A stretch of 60,629 nucleotides of DNA, taken from positions 1 to 60,629 of the forward strand of contig CAYRLZ010000019.1 of assembly GCA_964425275.1 (NCBI GenBank), in the 5' to 3' direction. Positions within the stretch are counted from its first letter, which is position 1, and each line of letters opens with the position of its first letter. Origin of the DNA: CAYRLZ01 sp964425275 (GTDB taxonomy: Bacteria; Hydrothermota; Tepidihabitantia; Tepidihabitantales; JBDRVQ01). Position numbers and translations under genes: made by a program. The notes beneath the pieces are model-generated. The model was not told the DNA's origin. It made no database searches and saw nothing but the letters and a program-made list of their open reading frames with translations. This document shows positions 51,777 to 60,629 of the stretch, one piece after another.

Positions 51777-54700
51777 CTAATAACTAAATCGCACCGAAGA
51801 GAATGTGCTTAATCCCGCGCCATTGATCGCGGAAACCTTAAAGATATAAAACCTCCCGCTGGCTATCCCAATCGTGCGGAGTTGACTGGGGGTGAAGGCG
51901 ATACTTCTCATCCCAGTGGGCGCATCGGTCCAGTTGGTAATTGGGTCGCCGTTTTCCGCTTCAAAACGGAAACGATAGGCATAGATACCCGACTCTCGGT
52001 CATAGGTGCTATCCCAGGCAAAGGTGTAATATAAATTCTTTGTGTAACGGACACCAAAAGAAGGTGGTGGTGTCTGATCCGAAAATTGAACAATCAAGGA
52101 GGCGGTATCCATACTCTCTAAGGTCATCGGCTCAATTGTTGGCAACCTTGAATGATTAAAAGCCCGAACCGTCAAAAATAATGTATCCCCATTTTTCAAA
52201 GGAGAGGAGGGAAGCGCATAGAAATAGGCAAAGGTCGGAGAAAGCCTCGTGGTATCAACAACATCAGTCCCAAACGGTCTCTTGCCAATGGAATAGACAT
52301 AGCGCCAAATCCCTGATTCTCGGTCCTCTGACCTCTGCCAGCGGGCAAATAGGGTCTGGGGTCCGCGATAAAGGGTCTGCAAGAATTCAAGGATTTGAGG
52401 TTTAGTTGGCGGCGAGGTATCAATTTTTATTACCTTCTCTCCTTCCGCACCCCACAAACCAACTCCATTCTTTGCCTTCACCCCTAATTTATAGGTTTCG
52501 CCCGAAGCAAGACGCAGATTTCGGATATTCACCTCGGTCCGGCCACCAGAAGATGTCCAGTCTAAAACCGGATTATAAACATACCGCCTCAAAACTGGAC
52601 TATAGAAATAACTACCCAATCGGTATTGATACTCCTCAATCCCGGACTCACCATCAAAGGCGGACCATTGAGCATAAATCTGACCGGAACTGGCAATAAG
52701 CGTGTCCGTAGTTATTGCTGGTCTTGTTGGCGGCGTGGTATCAAGCGAACTCATCCGGTTTCGCTGCGGTGGGACATCCGGACCATAATAATCGACCCGA
52801 ACTACCCCTTTTCTGGTTATCGGATAGCCACCCGCACCCCTGGCGCGTAAGAATATGCCGTAGTCACCTGGCTCAGTGATTTTTGATATGAATGGTAGCC
52901 AGAGGCTTCGGGCTAATCCCAAGGTCTTGGGAGAGGGGAGTATTCTAAACCTTTCCCCTTCCTTTCTCAACCAGAAACTATAGTCAACAACCCTTACCGG
53001 ATGGGTTGCCGACCAAGAGAGGTTAAGCCGACCAAAGCCACTGGGCATTGTCGCATCGGAGATGTATTCGCCCGGAAAAGATGTGATTCTTGGCGGCGTC
53101 AAAAGTCGTGCCAATTCCGACTTTCTCCTTGATGCCGGACTAAAGTTTAATGTTCGGGCAATCATCGGATAGGTCCTTCCTCTAATCGTTACTGTCCTTC
53201 TCGGAACCGGTGTTGGCACATCACCAGAAAGTTCAATCTGGTCATAAAGGTCATAGAGCAATTCATAAAATTCGCTCTTCCGAGCATAGACCCGGTCCAA
53301 GGAATTTGTCCAGTTCGCCCAGGAACGGGAAAAATTACCCGTGCTCCTCTGATAAACCGCAATCACTGTATCCCTCCTTTCCGGCGCTCGCCTTAAAATC
53401 TCCTGATAGCCGGCCTTGGGGATATTATACCAGATCTCCATTCCGAAACTCACCCACATATTCCGCAGACCTTCAAGGTCCGAAGGAATCGGTGGCCAAT
53501 TCTCAACCGGTTCCTGAAGCAAGACACGATAAATGATCTCTCGCCGGCTGTTGGTCCAAATCACCAATGGCAATGAGTCGATCCGGTTAACCGCACTCCA
53601 CAAAAATCTAAGAAGGGCGGTGCTACAGGGCAAATTCCCCCGCCAGACAACTCTCCCCCCAACGGTGTCCTCCCGATAAATCTGGCGGTTAAAGAAGAAA
53701 TTAATCTTGCGCGCGGCATTATTCTGGTTCTTATCCAGATATTGACCAAAGAGCCAGTAGTAGTCAATCACCTTCTGGTAACCCTGATAATAAAGACTGC
53801 AAAGAGTAGACATATCATTTCTCTGATACCGGGTGCTAATATATAAGAGGCTATCTAATTTTAATAGTTTCTCATCAATCACCCCAGCAATCCTTAAAAG
53901 TTCCTGGCGGTATTGCTCATTATCGCTCTTGGCATTATTTATTGCTCCCTTCTGCTCATCGGCCTGAGTATAATCAATATCATAACCGACCTGGGCGGTA
54001 ACAGTAAACCCTGTATCTGTGCCTTGGACCGTAATTGTTTGGGAATTTTTCCCTCTCAGTGGTGAGCCTAACAACCCAACCTCCCTTACCGTTGGCAACC
54101 TTTCTTCTAAGATTGCCCGATAACCCTCAAGCCTTCGGTTAACCCTTGCCTGGGTGCTATCAATCTCACTCCGGAGGAAATAACCAGTCAACCTCTCTTT
54201 CTCATTTAAGGTATCCCTCATCCTTTTCAACTCCGCGGAGACCGGGTCAAAGATTCCCGAATCCCTCTGGGAGGCAAAAATCGCCGGCAGTGTTCCAAAA
54301 ATCATTAGCCAACGATTCACTTCTATGTCATACCAACTGCGATAGTTTTCATATTGCCAGCCACTCACCTCAACCAATGCCATCCCGGCCCTTTGCCTCT
54401 GTTCCTCGCTCAAGGCGAACATTGTCATCTTCGCCTCATCCATTGCCTCCTTCACCCGCTCCTTTTCCGCCTCCATCTCATTCGCCATATTCCTCGCATC
54501 CGCAATCAACTGGTCATACCTTGAATTTCTCCCGGTTCCGCCATCAAAACCATTCTTGCCCATTGCGACCCAGATGCTACCATTAAATACCTCAACCCAT
54601 AACGCCTCAACCCGTAAGCTACCAACGCAATAGATTAGATATTCCGGCTCACCAATCAAAGCCCCTTCTAAACCAAAACTAACACCAGCCAATCCCCATA

Positions 54701-57700
54701 AGATCTCCCCCTCCGCCCGGACACCGGCATAACCACCCCAGGACCTCGGGTCAATCTTTTTATACCAGACCATACCATCAAAATCGATACTCCCGCTCAG
54801 GATGTAAATATCAATCCCGAAACCAAATGAGACCTCAAGTAAAAATCCCGGATTACCAATAAAGAAATCGGTTTCCGCATCAACGATCCTGATGACCGAA
54901 AGTTCTGCCCCACCCATAATCCCCCAGGCATCCGGAGAATAGACATAAAATTCAAAATAACCATTTCCGGTGATCAATTCAACGACATCAACATCAATCT
55001 CAACCCGGCCTTCGGCATAAGCCGGATTCCAGCCAACCGAAAGATAAAGCATCCCTTTCGCATCAATCCCCGGCTCCGCAATCTTTAAGACCCTTGCCTC
55101 CGCATCCAGGTCAAACCTTCGGGTCGATAGCGTGAGAAGCGCCTTTCCGGTCACTAAGGCATCGCTTCCCAAGAATTCGACCGCTCCGTAAAGAAGTAAG
55201 GCAAAGGCACCCGGGTCACTGGCGCTCGGCCTCTTCGCTTGAAACTTATTTTCCATCGCCGGTCGGGTGAAACCGCAGTGCGTCCGAACCGTAGCTATAT
55301 CAATCTCCTCCGGATACCAGAAGAAACCACCACCCAAATCAGTCAAGGTAATACCCGGACCAACCGGAACCTGAAGCCCCCGCACCGCCACGAATAGACC
55401 AAATGATGGGTGTCCGTCCCGATTCCCAATCTTACCAACACAGGTAACCCCCATCCCCGAAGTGATATTCAGTGTTCCGGCAAACCTCAGATTTCCGGTG
55501 GGATTAGAATAATCATAATCCGCCAGAAGTTGCATTCCGGCAATCGAGAGGTCCGCACCGGTTAAAGTGACCTTTTTGGAACCACCACTGGTCGGCTTAT
55601 AGACTAAAAGTCGGTCAAAGCCACCGGAGGCAATACTACCACCACTCCCGATATTTATCGCCGCATCCTCCATTAAGAAAAAGCCACGACAACTAATGCT
55701 CTGCGTCCCACTCTGAAAGTTCCTCCTTTCCCCTTCACCGGTCGTCTGGTCAGAATTGAAAGAAAGGGTCGTATCCTTATCACTCCATCGGATTAAACCG
55801 ATACTGATATTAAAAACCTCCAAGATCTTAAAGCCTCCACCCCGAACTGTTGGATATTCAATATCACCATTGGTTCTAATCTTCAAACCCTCAATCCTTG
55901 CCCCACCACCAACCCCATAGACATTAATCCCTAATGAGCAATTGAAGACAAAGGCAAAGGGCAGTGGCTCAATCGCCATCGTTTCCAACTTAAATCGGAT
56001 GACATCACCCAAATTGAGCCTTTTATCCCGAATTACCGGTATGGATGGCGGTAAGTTCCAGTTCAGATTGCCGTTGAAATCAATCGTAATCGCGCCTTCT
56101 AACTGACCTAAGCGATTTAATTCGCCAATCGCCAATCGCCTCTGCTCAACGGGCAGAAGTCGATCCGCATCATCCTTGAACGGAAAGTAGATATCCATCG
56201 CCATCTCAATCTTTGACTGGTTCAATTTCAAGTCGTTATTAACGATGGTTAAGGTTATGCCTAAGTAGGTTAAATCCAGGGTGCAGTCAACTACCGGAAT
56301 CCGAAACTCCGAAAGGTCATTATTTGTTCCCCTCCGGTCCGGAGATAATTCATTCAAAGGCACAATCTTACCAACCGTATTGCCATCCCTGTCAATTAAA
56401 AAACTGAAACGGGTCCGGGGTAAAATCGTATCAATCGGTTTTGGTAGACTCTCAATCTTACCGGTAAACCTCAGATAGTATTGGTTCAAACTGTCATAGA
56501 AATTTATCGTATCTAATTTCAGATAGGGGTTATTGGGGATAAACCGAAATGGGTCGGCGAAGGCAAAACGACCGGTGATTTTACCCTGATGGGTAACCTT
56601 GAAATTGGTAAATTGCGTCAAAACGGTTTGCGTCCCCTGCCGGGAAAGTTTTATATCGCCACAAAACTCCGCCCATAAGGTATCACCGGTCTTACCAACC
56701 GTAATCGCCCGATTAGGACTGATATCGTGCAAGGAAAAGGTAACACCCCATTTGCTAAATTCTTGGGTGGTGGAAAACCCCTTTCCCTCAATCCCGGTCC
56801 TTCTAACGATTAAATCGTTCAACTCGTATAAAGTGACATTGATTACCGGGATATTCAACTTGGCATTCACCGAGATAAAATCAACCGTTCCTCCCCGCTT
56901 CTCAAATCTTAACTTGGTCACTTTCAAAAAGTTATTCTTATAGCCAAAGAAACTGGTATCCGCTCCTGCGCTCCTCTGCACAACACCAGTATCAATCGTT
57001 GAGCGGAATCGGTCCGAAGGATTTAAGACAATCTTGAAATTGGACAAGGTGCAGGATGAAACCGAATTGTTATCGAGAGAGAGCAACTTCATCGTTGCCA
57101 CTGTCCCATCCGGAAAACGATAACGATTGCTTCCCGGTGGACCATCCGGTATTAAGGGATTGCTAATCTCTTTAATTAAGGCAACGCCATCAACCAAAAG
57201 CAATGAGTCAACCCTCAATCCGGTATCGCGAACCACCTCGTAATTGACACTATCTTTTAATTCATTAGGCTCAGTAATCTCAATCTTCAACTTATGAGAG
57301 CCGATGTTTCCCTCACCAGTTGGCAAAGAGATTGAAAAGAAGGAATCGGGTAAGCCATAGGTATGTTGACTGAAAACCCGCCAAGGTGAGTTATCAATCA
57401 AGAACCTTCCCCGGACATCGCCACTCCCCCTTCCCCAAAACTTCACCTTGGCCTGAACCGTCGCATTTACTGGAATCTGTCGGGCAAGGAACAATCGGAC
57501 CGAATCAAGAGAGAACTCCGGTTCTCTTGTCGTCTTATAAGTAAATTGCCAGATCTCACTCTTCCCTTCGTTATCACCAATCGGCACATCATTTCGGTCC
57601 TTGGCTTGAACCTGCCAGCAATAACTCTTATTCTCCTCTAAGGCTTGGGCGGAATTGGGATAGGTGAAACTTATTCGGTCAACAATCACCTCGCTGTGAT

Positions 57701-58337
57701 GCGGGATATTATTAATCGCCACCTCCGGTGTCTGACCCGCTCTAATCTCACAAATCTTTAAGTGGTAACGAACAACAAAACCGGGATGAGATGTCGCCGG
57801 TGTCCACTGGAAGGTCGGGAATTGAATCCGGACCGTATCAAAATTCGCCGGCGCAACCAGCGAAGGCGGATTAAAACTCAGGATATAAAATACCGCTTCC
57901 CTCTCCGCCAAAACCCCACCGGTTCCCACTCGGACCAATTGGACATAAAGGGTATAAGTTCCTTCCAAAAGCCTTCCGGTGCGGACGATCTGATCCCGAT
58001 AATCCGGATTATAAGTGATATTTCGGTAGTTCAAAAAATCCCGGTTATCCCGATAGATTGTCTGGGGAGAGGTAAAGATAATATTGTCCGATTGGCCGGT
58101 GGCAATCTCACCCCGTTCCGCGGATACGACCCTTGACACCAAACGCACGGACTCCGGAGTTGAGCCGGAATAATTGATTGTGATATTAACAATTCCGGGG
58201 TTATTTTCCCAATCTGAGACAAAAGGGCTCGGATAAGATTGGCAGGAAAGATTAAGCGAGAAATCCTGGGCGAAAAGATAAAAATTAAAAATAAAAAAAA
58301 TTGGCAAAAAAAACTTAATTTTGTTTAAGGGGCTCAT
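51777..58337 (-). CDS. Giant secreted multidomain protein of unknown function
   Basis: A 2186-residue protein. Signal peptide IKFFLPIFFIFNFYLFAQ, then Ig-like and Fn3-like domains (to about 370). A long beta-rich stretch (about 380-1260) holds repeated Gly-rich strands such as GNGYFEFYVYSPDAWGIMGG. A helical, coiled-coil part follows (about 1270-1700, ARNMANEMEAEKERVKEAMDEAKM). At the end are at least three Fn3-like domains with the shared pattern W-x(4,6)-ES-G-I-x2-Y-x-Y/F (about 1860-2186). There is no sorting domain and no enzyme motif was recognised. It has the best promoter of the region and a leader with AAGGAGAGG. It may be an adhesin or a structural envelope protein. Confidence 0.8.
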   Translation of the reverse strand: MSPLNKIKFFLPIFFIFNFYLFAQDFSLNLSCQSYPSPFVSDWENNPGIVNITINYSGSTPESVRLVSRVVSAERGEIATGQSDNIIFTSPQTIYRDNRDFLNYRNITYNPDYRDQIVRTGRLLEGTYTLYVQLVRVGTGGVLAEREAVFYILSFNPPSLVAPANFDTVRIQFPTFQWTPATSHPGFVVRYHLKICEIRAGQTPEVAINNIPHHSEVIVDRISFTYPNSAQALEENKSYCWQVQAKDRNDVPIGDNEGKSEIWQFTYKTTREPEFSLDSVRLFLARQIPVNATVQAKVKFWGRGSGDVRGRFLIDNSPWRVFSQHTYGLPDSFFSISLPTGEGNIGSHKLKIEITEPNELKDSVNYEVVRDTGLRVDSLLLVDGVALIKEISNPLIPDGPPGSNRYRFPDGTVATMKLLSLDNNSVSSCTLSNFKIVLNPSDRFRSTIDTGVVQRSAGADTSFFGYKNNFLKVTKLRFEKRGGTVDFISVNAKLNIPVINVTLYELNDLIVRRTGIEGKGFSTTQEFSKWGVTFSLHDISPNRAITVGKTGDTLWAEFCGDIKLSRQGTQTVLTQFTNFKVTHQGKITGRFAFADPFRFIPNNPYLKLDTINFYDSLNQYYLRFTGKIESLPKPIDTILPRTRFSFLIDRDGNTVGKIVPLNELSPDRRGTNNDLSEFRIPVVDCTLDLTYLGITLTIVNNDLKLNQSKIEMAMDIYFPFKDDADRLLPVEQRRLAIGELNRLGQLEGAITIDFNGNLNWNLPPSIPVIRDKRLNLGDVIRFKLETMAIEPLPFAFVFNCSLGINVYGVGGGARIEGLKIRTNGDIEYPTVRGGGFKILEVFNISIGLIRWSDKDTTLSFNSDQTTGEGERRNFQSGTQSISCRGFFLMEDAAINIGSGGSIASGGFDRLLVYKPTSGGSKKVTLTGADLSIAGMQLLADYDYSNPTGNLRFAGTLNITSGMGVTCVGKIGNRDGHPSFGLFVAVRGLQVPVGPGITLTDLGGGFFWYPEEIDIATVRTHCGFTRPAMENKFQAKRPSASDPGAFALLLYGAVEFLGSDALVTGKALLTLSTRRFDLDAEARVLKIAEPGIDAKGMLYLSVGWNPAYAEGRVEIDVDVVELITGNGYFEFYVYSPDAWGIMGGAELSVIRIVDAETDFFIGNPGFLLEVSFGFGIDIYILSGSIDFDGMVWYKKIDPRSWGGYAGVRAEGEILWGLAGVSFGLEGALIGEPEYLIYCVGSLRVEALWVEVFNGSIWVAMGKNGFDGGTGRNSRYDQLIADARNMANEMEAEKERVKEAMDEAKMTMFALSEEQRQRAGMALVEVSGWQYENYRSWYDIEVNRWLMIFGTLPAIFASQRDSGIFDPVSAELKRMRDTLNEKERLTGYFLRSEIDSTQARVNRRLEGYRAILEERLPTVREVGLLGSPLRGKNSQTITVQGTDTGFTVTAQVGYDIDYTQADEQKGAINNAKSDNEQYRQELLRIAGVIDEKLLKLDSLLYISTRYQRNDMSTLCSLYYQGYQKVIDYYWLFGQYLDKNQNNAARKINFFFNRQIYREDTVGGRVVWRGNLPCSTALLRFLWSAVNRIDSLPLVIWTNSRREIIYRVLLQEPVENWPPIPSDLEGLRNMWVSFGMEIWYNIPKAGYQEILRRAPERRDTVIAVYQRSTGNFSRSWANWTNSLDRVYARKSEFYELLYDLYDQIELSGDVPTPVPRRTVTIRGRTYPMIARTLNFSPASRRKSELARLLTPPRITSFPGEYISDATMPSGFGRLNLSWSATHPVRVVDYSFWLRKEGERFRILPSPKTLGLARSLWLPFISKITEPGDYGIFLRARGAGGYPITRKGVVRVDYYGPDVPPQRNRMSSLDTTPPTRPAITTDTLIASSGQIYAQWSAFDGESGIEEYQYRLGSYFYSPVLRRYVYNPVLDWTSSGGRTEVNIRNLRLASGETYKLGVKAKNGVGLWGAEGEKVIKIDTSPPTKPQILEFLQTLYRGPQTLFARWQRSEDRESGIWRYVYSIGKRPFGTDVVDTTRLSPTFAYFYALPSSPLKNGDTLFLTVRAFNHSRLPTIEPMTLESMDTASLIVQFSDQTPPPSFGVRYTKNLYYTFAWDSTYDRESGIYAYRFRFEAENGDPITNWTDAPTGMRSIAFTPSQLRTIGIASGRFYIFKVSAINGAGLSTFSSVRFSY

Positions 58338-58371
58338 AAATCCTCTCCTTGACTTATAACCTACTATTAAT

Positions 58372-58399
58372 ATTATACAGGATTTTTTAGTTTTGTCAA
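58372..58399 (-). promoter_or_regulatory. Promoter of the giant-protein operon
   Basis: On the minus strand perfect TTGACA and perfect TATAAT with a 16-base spacer. A leader of about 28 bases ends in a Shine-Dalgarno (AAGGAGAGG). The rest of the 119-base gap holds a direct repeat AAACGTATA. Confidence 0.85.
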
Positions 58400-58456
58400 T
58401 ATGAGAAGAGAGAGGAAACGTATATAGGCTAAAACGTATAGCGTATTTTATTCTGT

Positions 58457-58846
58457 CTAGTCTTCAATTTTTTTCAGTAAATCTAAAACCCGTTCCTTTA
58501 TCATCTCCCTGACCCGGCGGAACTCCTCAATACCCTTGCCCTTGGGGTCGGGTATCTGCCATTCAATTCGCCTGGCTCCAGGGAGAAACGGACATTCAAC
58601 CTCACAGCCCATTGTTACGAGATAGTCAAATTTTAAATCCGGCAGGTCATTAAACCCTTTGGGTCTGGCATTGGTTATATCAATGCCCACCTCCTTCATC
58701 ACCGCAATCGCCTCCGGTGATACCGCGTTTTCGGGATGAGAACCAGCGGAGGCACATTCAATATCTTTACTGAAATGCCGACAAAATGCCTCCGCCATCT
58801 GACTCCGGCAGGAATTACCAGCACAGGCAAACAAAATCCGCTTCAT
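58457..58846 (-). CDS. arsC: ArsC-type low-molecular-weight phosphatase (arsenate reductase family)
   Basis: A 129-residue protein: KRILFACAGNSCRSQMAEAFCRHF contains the CX5R loop with catalytic Cys, SAGSHPENAVSPEAIAVMKEVGIDI, and the distal VTMGCEVECPFLPGARRIEWQIPDP with the Cys pair used by thioredoxin-coupled arsenate reductases and the catalytic Asp of DP. The ATG nine bases after GAGGAG was preferred to an in-frame TTG seven codons earlier. There is no arsB or arsR neighbour, so a general tyrosine phosphatase role is possible. Confidence 0.85.
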   Translation of the reverse strand: MKRILFACAGNSCRSQMAEAFCRHFSKDIECASAGSHPENAVSPEAIAVMKEVGIDITNARPKGFNDLPDLKFDYLVTMGCEVECPFLPGARRIEWQIPDPKGKGIEEFRRVREMIKERVLDLLKKIED

Positions 58847-58951
58847 CTTTTTATACTCCTCGTGCAACAGACCCAGAGTAGTATCTCCGCCCTTTCGTTA
58901 TCTTAAAAAGGCAAAAAGATATTCTCCACCTTTTATCTGAGGCAGGTGTTT

Positions 58952-59251
58952 TTATATTTTCTCCTCGTCCTCTTTCTTTTTCCGTTCCTTTTCTAACTCC
59001 TCAATGCGCCTCTCCAATTCTGCTTTCTCCTCTTTTAGAGCCGCAAGTTCCGTCTTTAAATCCTCTTCGGTAAATACCGTTGGAACTCCCCAGCGGTAAA
59101 GTTGCCAAGCATGCACAATCCTGCCACTTGGTGTTTGGTAAAACGCATGAGGACCTGTTCCGCATCGACAAGGTCCAATATAGGTATAGCCCTTTGGCGC
59201 TATTACTGGCGGTTGCCCGCCTATCCATCTCATATGCCTTCTTCCATACAT
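58952..59251 (-). CDS. Small Cys/His protein with coiled-coil tail
   Basis: A 99-residue protein. The N-terminal part YTYIGPCRCGTGPHAFYQTPSGRIVHAWQLYRWG holds CRC and His residues that could bind metal. The C-terminal third is a charged coiled coil (LKTELAALKEEKAELERRIEELEKERKKK). Similar small proteins (DUF5320-like) sit near NifX/Mrp clusters, as here. It starts two bases after the zinc-ribbon gene. Confidence 0.6.
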   Translation of the reverse strand: MYGRRHMRWIGGQPPVIAPKGYTYIGPCRCGTGPHAFYQTPSGRIVHAWQLYRWGVPTVFTEEDLKTELAALKEEKAELERRIEELEKERKKKEDEEKI

Positions 59252-59253
59252 AA

Positions 59254-59439
59254 CTAATCACCTCCTAATCTTTTTTTAATTTGTTGGTGATGGTAAGAAC
59301 CTTCTCTTACCATTTTTGTTCCACATCTGGGACATTTCTCTTCCCGGCAAGGTATCCCGGCAACATGGGGTTTTCTGTAGCCACATTTTGGGCAGATACA
59401 AGATCCGCCCGGACCTATACCTTCCTTTTTTTCTATCAT
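59254..59439 (-). CDS. Small zinc-ribbon protein
   Basis: A 61-residue protein with CICPKCGYRKPHVAGIPC and CPRCGTKMVREGSYHH. Two CPxCG knuckles plus extra Cys fit a rubredoxin-like zinc ribbon, and the terminal His pair could add a metal site. It has a strong Shine-Dalgarno (AAAGGAGG). Its position beside Mrp and NifX-like genes points to iron-sulfur or metal cofactor handling. Confidence 0.72.
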   Translation of the reverse strand: MIEKKEGIGPGGSCICPKCGYRKPHVAGIPCREEKCPRCGTKMVREGSYHHQQIKKRLGGD

Positions 59440-59495
59440 TGAAGACCTCCTTTAAGATATCTCTTTTCTGCCCAAACCAGCAGTATTCTATTCAT
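59436..59495 (-). CDS. Possible 19-residue leader peptide
   Basis: The frame MNRILLVWAEKRYLKGGLQ starts six to ten bases after a good Shine-Dalgarno (GGGAGGAG) and ends as ATGA over the start of the zinc-ribbon gene. Its own sequence contains the next Shine-Dalgarno. It may be a coupling peptide, or chance. Confidence 0.35.
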   Translation of the reverse strand: MNRILLVWAEKRYLKGGLQ

Positions 59496-59536
59496 TTTCT
59501 CCTCCCTTTTATCGCAACTGAAAGATAAAATTTGCT

Positions 59537-60352
59537 TTATCTCTTTTTACCCTCCTCATCCAAGAGGCACTGAACTATGTGCTGAAATTTGAGTGCGAGC
59601 GGACCTTCCGGTTGGGAAAGAACCACTGCCTGACCCTGGTCCGCATCCGCTGCTGCCTTGGGTATAAATGGCAACCGGGCTAAAATCGGCACGGCCAGTT
59701 CCTGTGCCATCCTGATTGCACCGCCAAGAGGGAAAAGCGAACTGGCTTTGCCGCAGTGCGGGCAGACAAATTCACTCATATTTTCAACAATCCCGATTAC
59801 CCGCAGGTTGACCATTCGGGCAAATTCCAGTGCGCGCCGGGCATCAAGCGCCGAAACCTCCTCCGGTGTGGTTACGATAATGGCGATGGTTGCCCTGACC
59901 AGTTGGGCAATGGAAAGCGGCTCATCACCGGTTCCGGGCGGCGAATCAATCACCAGCCAGTCCAGTTCCCCCCAGCTGACATTACCGAGAAACTCCATTA
60001 TCGCCTTCGCCTTCAGGGGACCACGCCAGATGATGGGTCCATTTTTCACCAGTAGCGCCATTGACATTACCTTCGTCCCGAGTGGGCCGGTAAACGGCAG
60101 AAATCCGCCATCGGGTGTAATGGTCGGTTCGCCTCCCTGAATCCCCAGCATCAATGGCACATTTGGGCCGTGAATGTCGGCATCTAAAATCCCGACTCGG
60201 CGTCCAGCCTGTCTCAAGAATAAGGCAATGTTTACCGCCACCGTGGTCTTACCCACCCCACCTTTACCACTTAACACAATCAGCCGGTTGCCAATCTGGG
60301 CAAGGTTTTCATCAATCTTTTTTGTCAGTTCATCCGTTCCGGATTGACTCAT
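59537..60352 (-). CDS. mrp: Mrp/NBP35-type P-loop ATPase
   Basis: A 271-residue iron-sulfur cluster carrier: deviant Walker A VLSGKGGVGKTTVAVNIAL near residue 27, LDADIHGPNVPLMLG, DWLVIDSPPGTGDEPLS, and the C-terminal CPHC pair (FVCPHCGKASSLF) that bridges a 4Fe-4S cluster in dimers. It loads clusters onto target proteins. A sample stretch (59881-59940) is 63% GC, richer than the neighbouring genes, as is the NifX-like gene four bases upstream. Confidence 0.92.
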   Translation of the reverse strand: MSQSGTDELTKKIDENLAQIGNRLIVLSGKGGVGKTTVAVNIALFLRQAGRRVGILDADIHGPNVPLMLGIQGGEPTITPDGGFLPFTGPLGTKVMSMALLVKNGPIIWRGPLKAKAIMEFLGNVSWGELDWLVIDSPPGTGDEPLSIAQLVRATIAIIVTTPEEVSALDARRALEFARMVNLRVIGIVENMSEFVCPHCGKASSLFPLGGAIRMAQELAVPILARLPFIPKAAADADQGQAVVLSQPEGPLALKFQHIVQCLLDEEGKKR

Positions 60353-60355
60353 AAG

Positions 60356-60629
60356 TTAATCCTGATGTCCCGGGCAAATTCCGGCAGCATCACTTAACCG
60401 GCCCGCAATGTAATCCTCAACCGCACCATTCACATCGGTTTCTCTAATAATAAAAAGTGGTTTGATGCCTGCCTGGTTTAGGTCAAGTAGGGCGCGCCGA
60501 CCCATTCCCCGACAGATAACCGCATCGCAGTCCTTCAGTGCCTCAACTATCGCACTATGGTGATGATGAGTGGGCAAAGAATCTCCGCATTCTCCCTTGC
60601 TGTGCCCAGTAAACTCATTTGCCCGCACC
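60356..60629 (-). CDS. NifX/NifB-type dinitrogenase iron-molybdenum cofactor family protein (partial)
   Basis: The C-terminal 90 residues of a protein whose start lies beyond the window end. HHHHSAIVEALKDCDAVICRGMGRRALLDLNQAGIKPLFI and NGAVEDYIAGRL match the RNase H-like NifX/NafY fold that carries metal clusters. With the Mrp ATPase and small metal proteins, it forms an orphan cluster of the kind found in anaerobes that need not fix nitrogen. No nif structural genes are seen. Confidence 0.82.
   Translation of the reverse strand, partial: VRANEFTGHSKGECGDSLPTHHHHSAIVEALKDCDAVICRGMGRRALLDLNQAGIKPLFIIRETDVNGAVEDYIAGRLSDAAGICPGHQD

Noticed and set aside
54146..54586. 146-residue plus-strand frame within the giant gene
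   Set aside because: Antisense shadow rich in Pro/Ser, caused by codon bias of the coiled-coil region.

Overview
The window looks like a chromosome segment (probably a metagenome-derived contig) of a deep-branching Gram-negative bacterium close to candidate phylum WOR-3 (Stahlbacteria) or its relatives. This is inference, from: a compact thermophile-like ribosomal/RNA polymerase block; type IX-secretion-like C-terminal sorting domains; many secreted carboxypeptidase-regulatory-like, Fn3 and kelch proteins; PEGA-domain kinases; an outer-membrane-type beta-barrel; and tRNA genes without encoded CCA. No rRNA, phage, transposase or CRISPR array was seen.

Layout. (1) 1-2430: an accessory strip of small toxin-antitoxin-like genes (DUF5678 + retropepsin-like protease, DUF433 + a broken PIN-like partner, HicB + HicA). 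They are separated by a 23-base dispersed repeat, small GC hairpins and strong promoters. (2) 2430-16238: the translation/transcription block tRNA-Thr, Tyr, Gly, Thr, tuf, rpmG, tRNA-Trp, secE, nusG, rplK, rplA, rplJ, rplL, rpoB, rpoC, rpsL, rpsG. Its first part has the same tRNA and tuf order as E. coli thrU-tyrU-glyT-thrT-tufB. (3) 16239-16842: an array of variable 12-base units in strict register, plus a 63-base box. A second array with an identical 63-base box lies at 47677-48126, and a diverged inverted relative lies at about 26763-26970. (4) 16843-26559: a regulatory and surface region with a TPR-like protein, a lipoprotein, a GAF sigma-54 activator, a PEGA-domain Ser/Thr kinase, a near-perfect sigma-54 promoter in front of a secreted kelch protein, and further secreted proteins. 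(5) 27046-38486: a two-domain ThyX-like protein, an LCP protein, carbamate kinase with two little-known partners, UvrA, an RlmI-like methyltransferase and a RecJ-like nuclease. (6) 38574-45921: a MITE-like element, then a surface polysaccharide locus (Wzz, GT2, WecB, Wzx, O-antigen ligase/polymerase, GT4). (7) 45929-47538: RtcA and a methyltransferase. (8) 48195-58337: one minus-strand operon with its own promoter, encoding a giant 2186-residue secreted protein, a six-Fn3 protein and an outer-membrane beta-barrel. (9) 58457-60629: an ArsC-type phosphatase and an Mrp/NifX-like metal-cofactor cluster, the latter running off the window.

Two cross-cutting observations. Most stand-alone genes have a -10 box only 5-7 bases before the start codon and no Shine-Dalgarno, so their mRNAs should be leaderless, whereas the ribosomal block and the giant-protein operon use leaders with Shine-Dalgarno sites. 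The -35/-10 spacing is nearly always 16 bases. The best candidates for something undescribed are the 12-base-register arrays, the giant-protein/Fn3/barrel operon, and the sigma-54/PEGA-kinase/kelch module.
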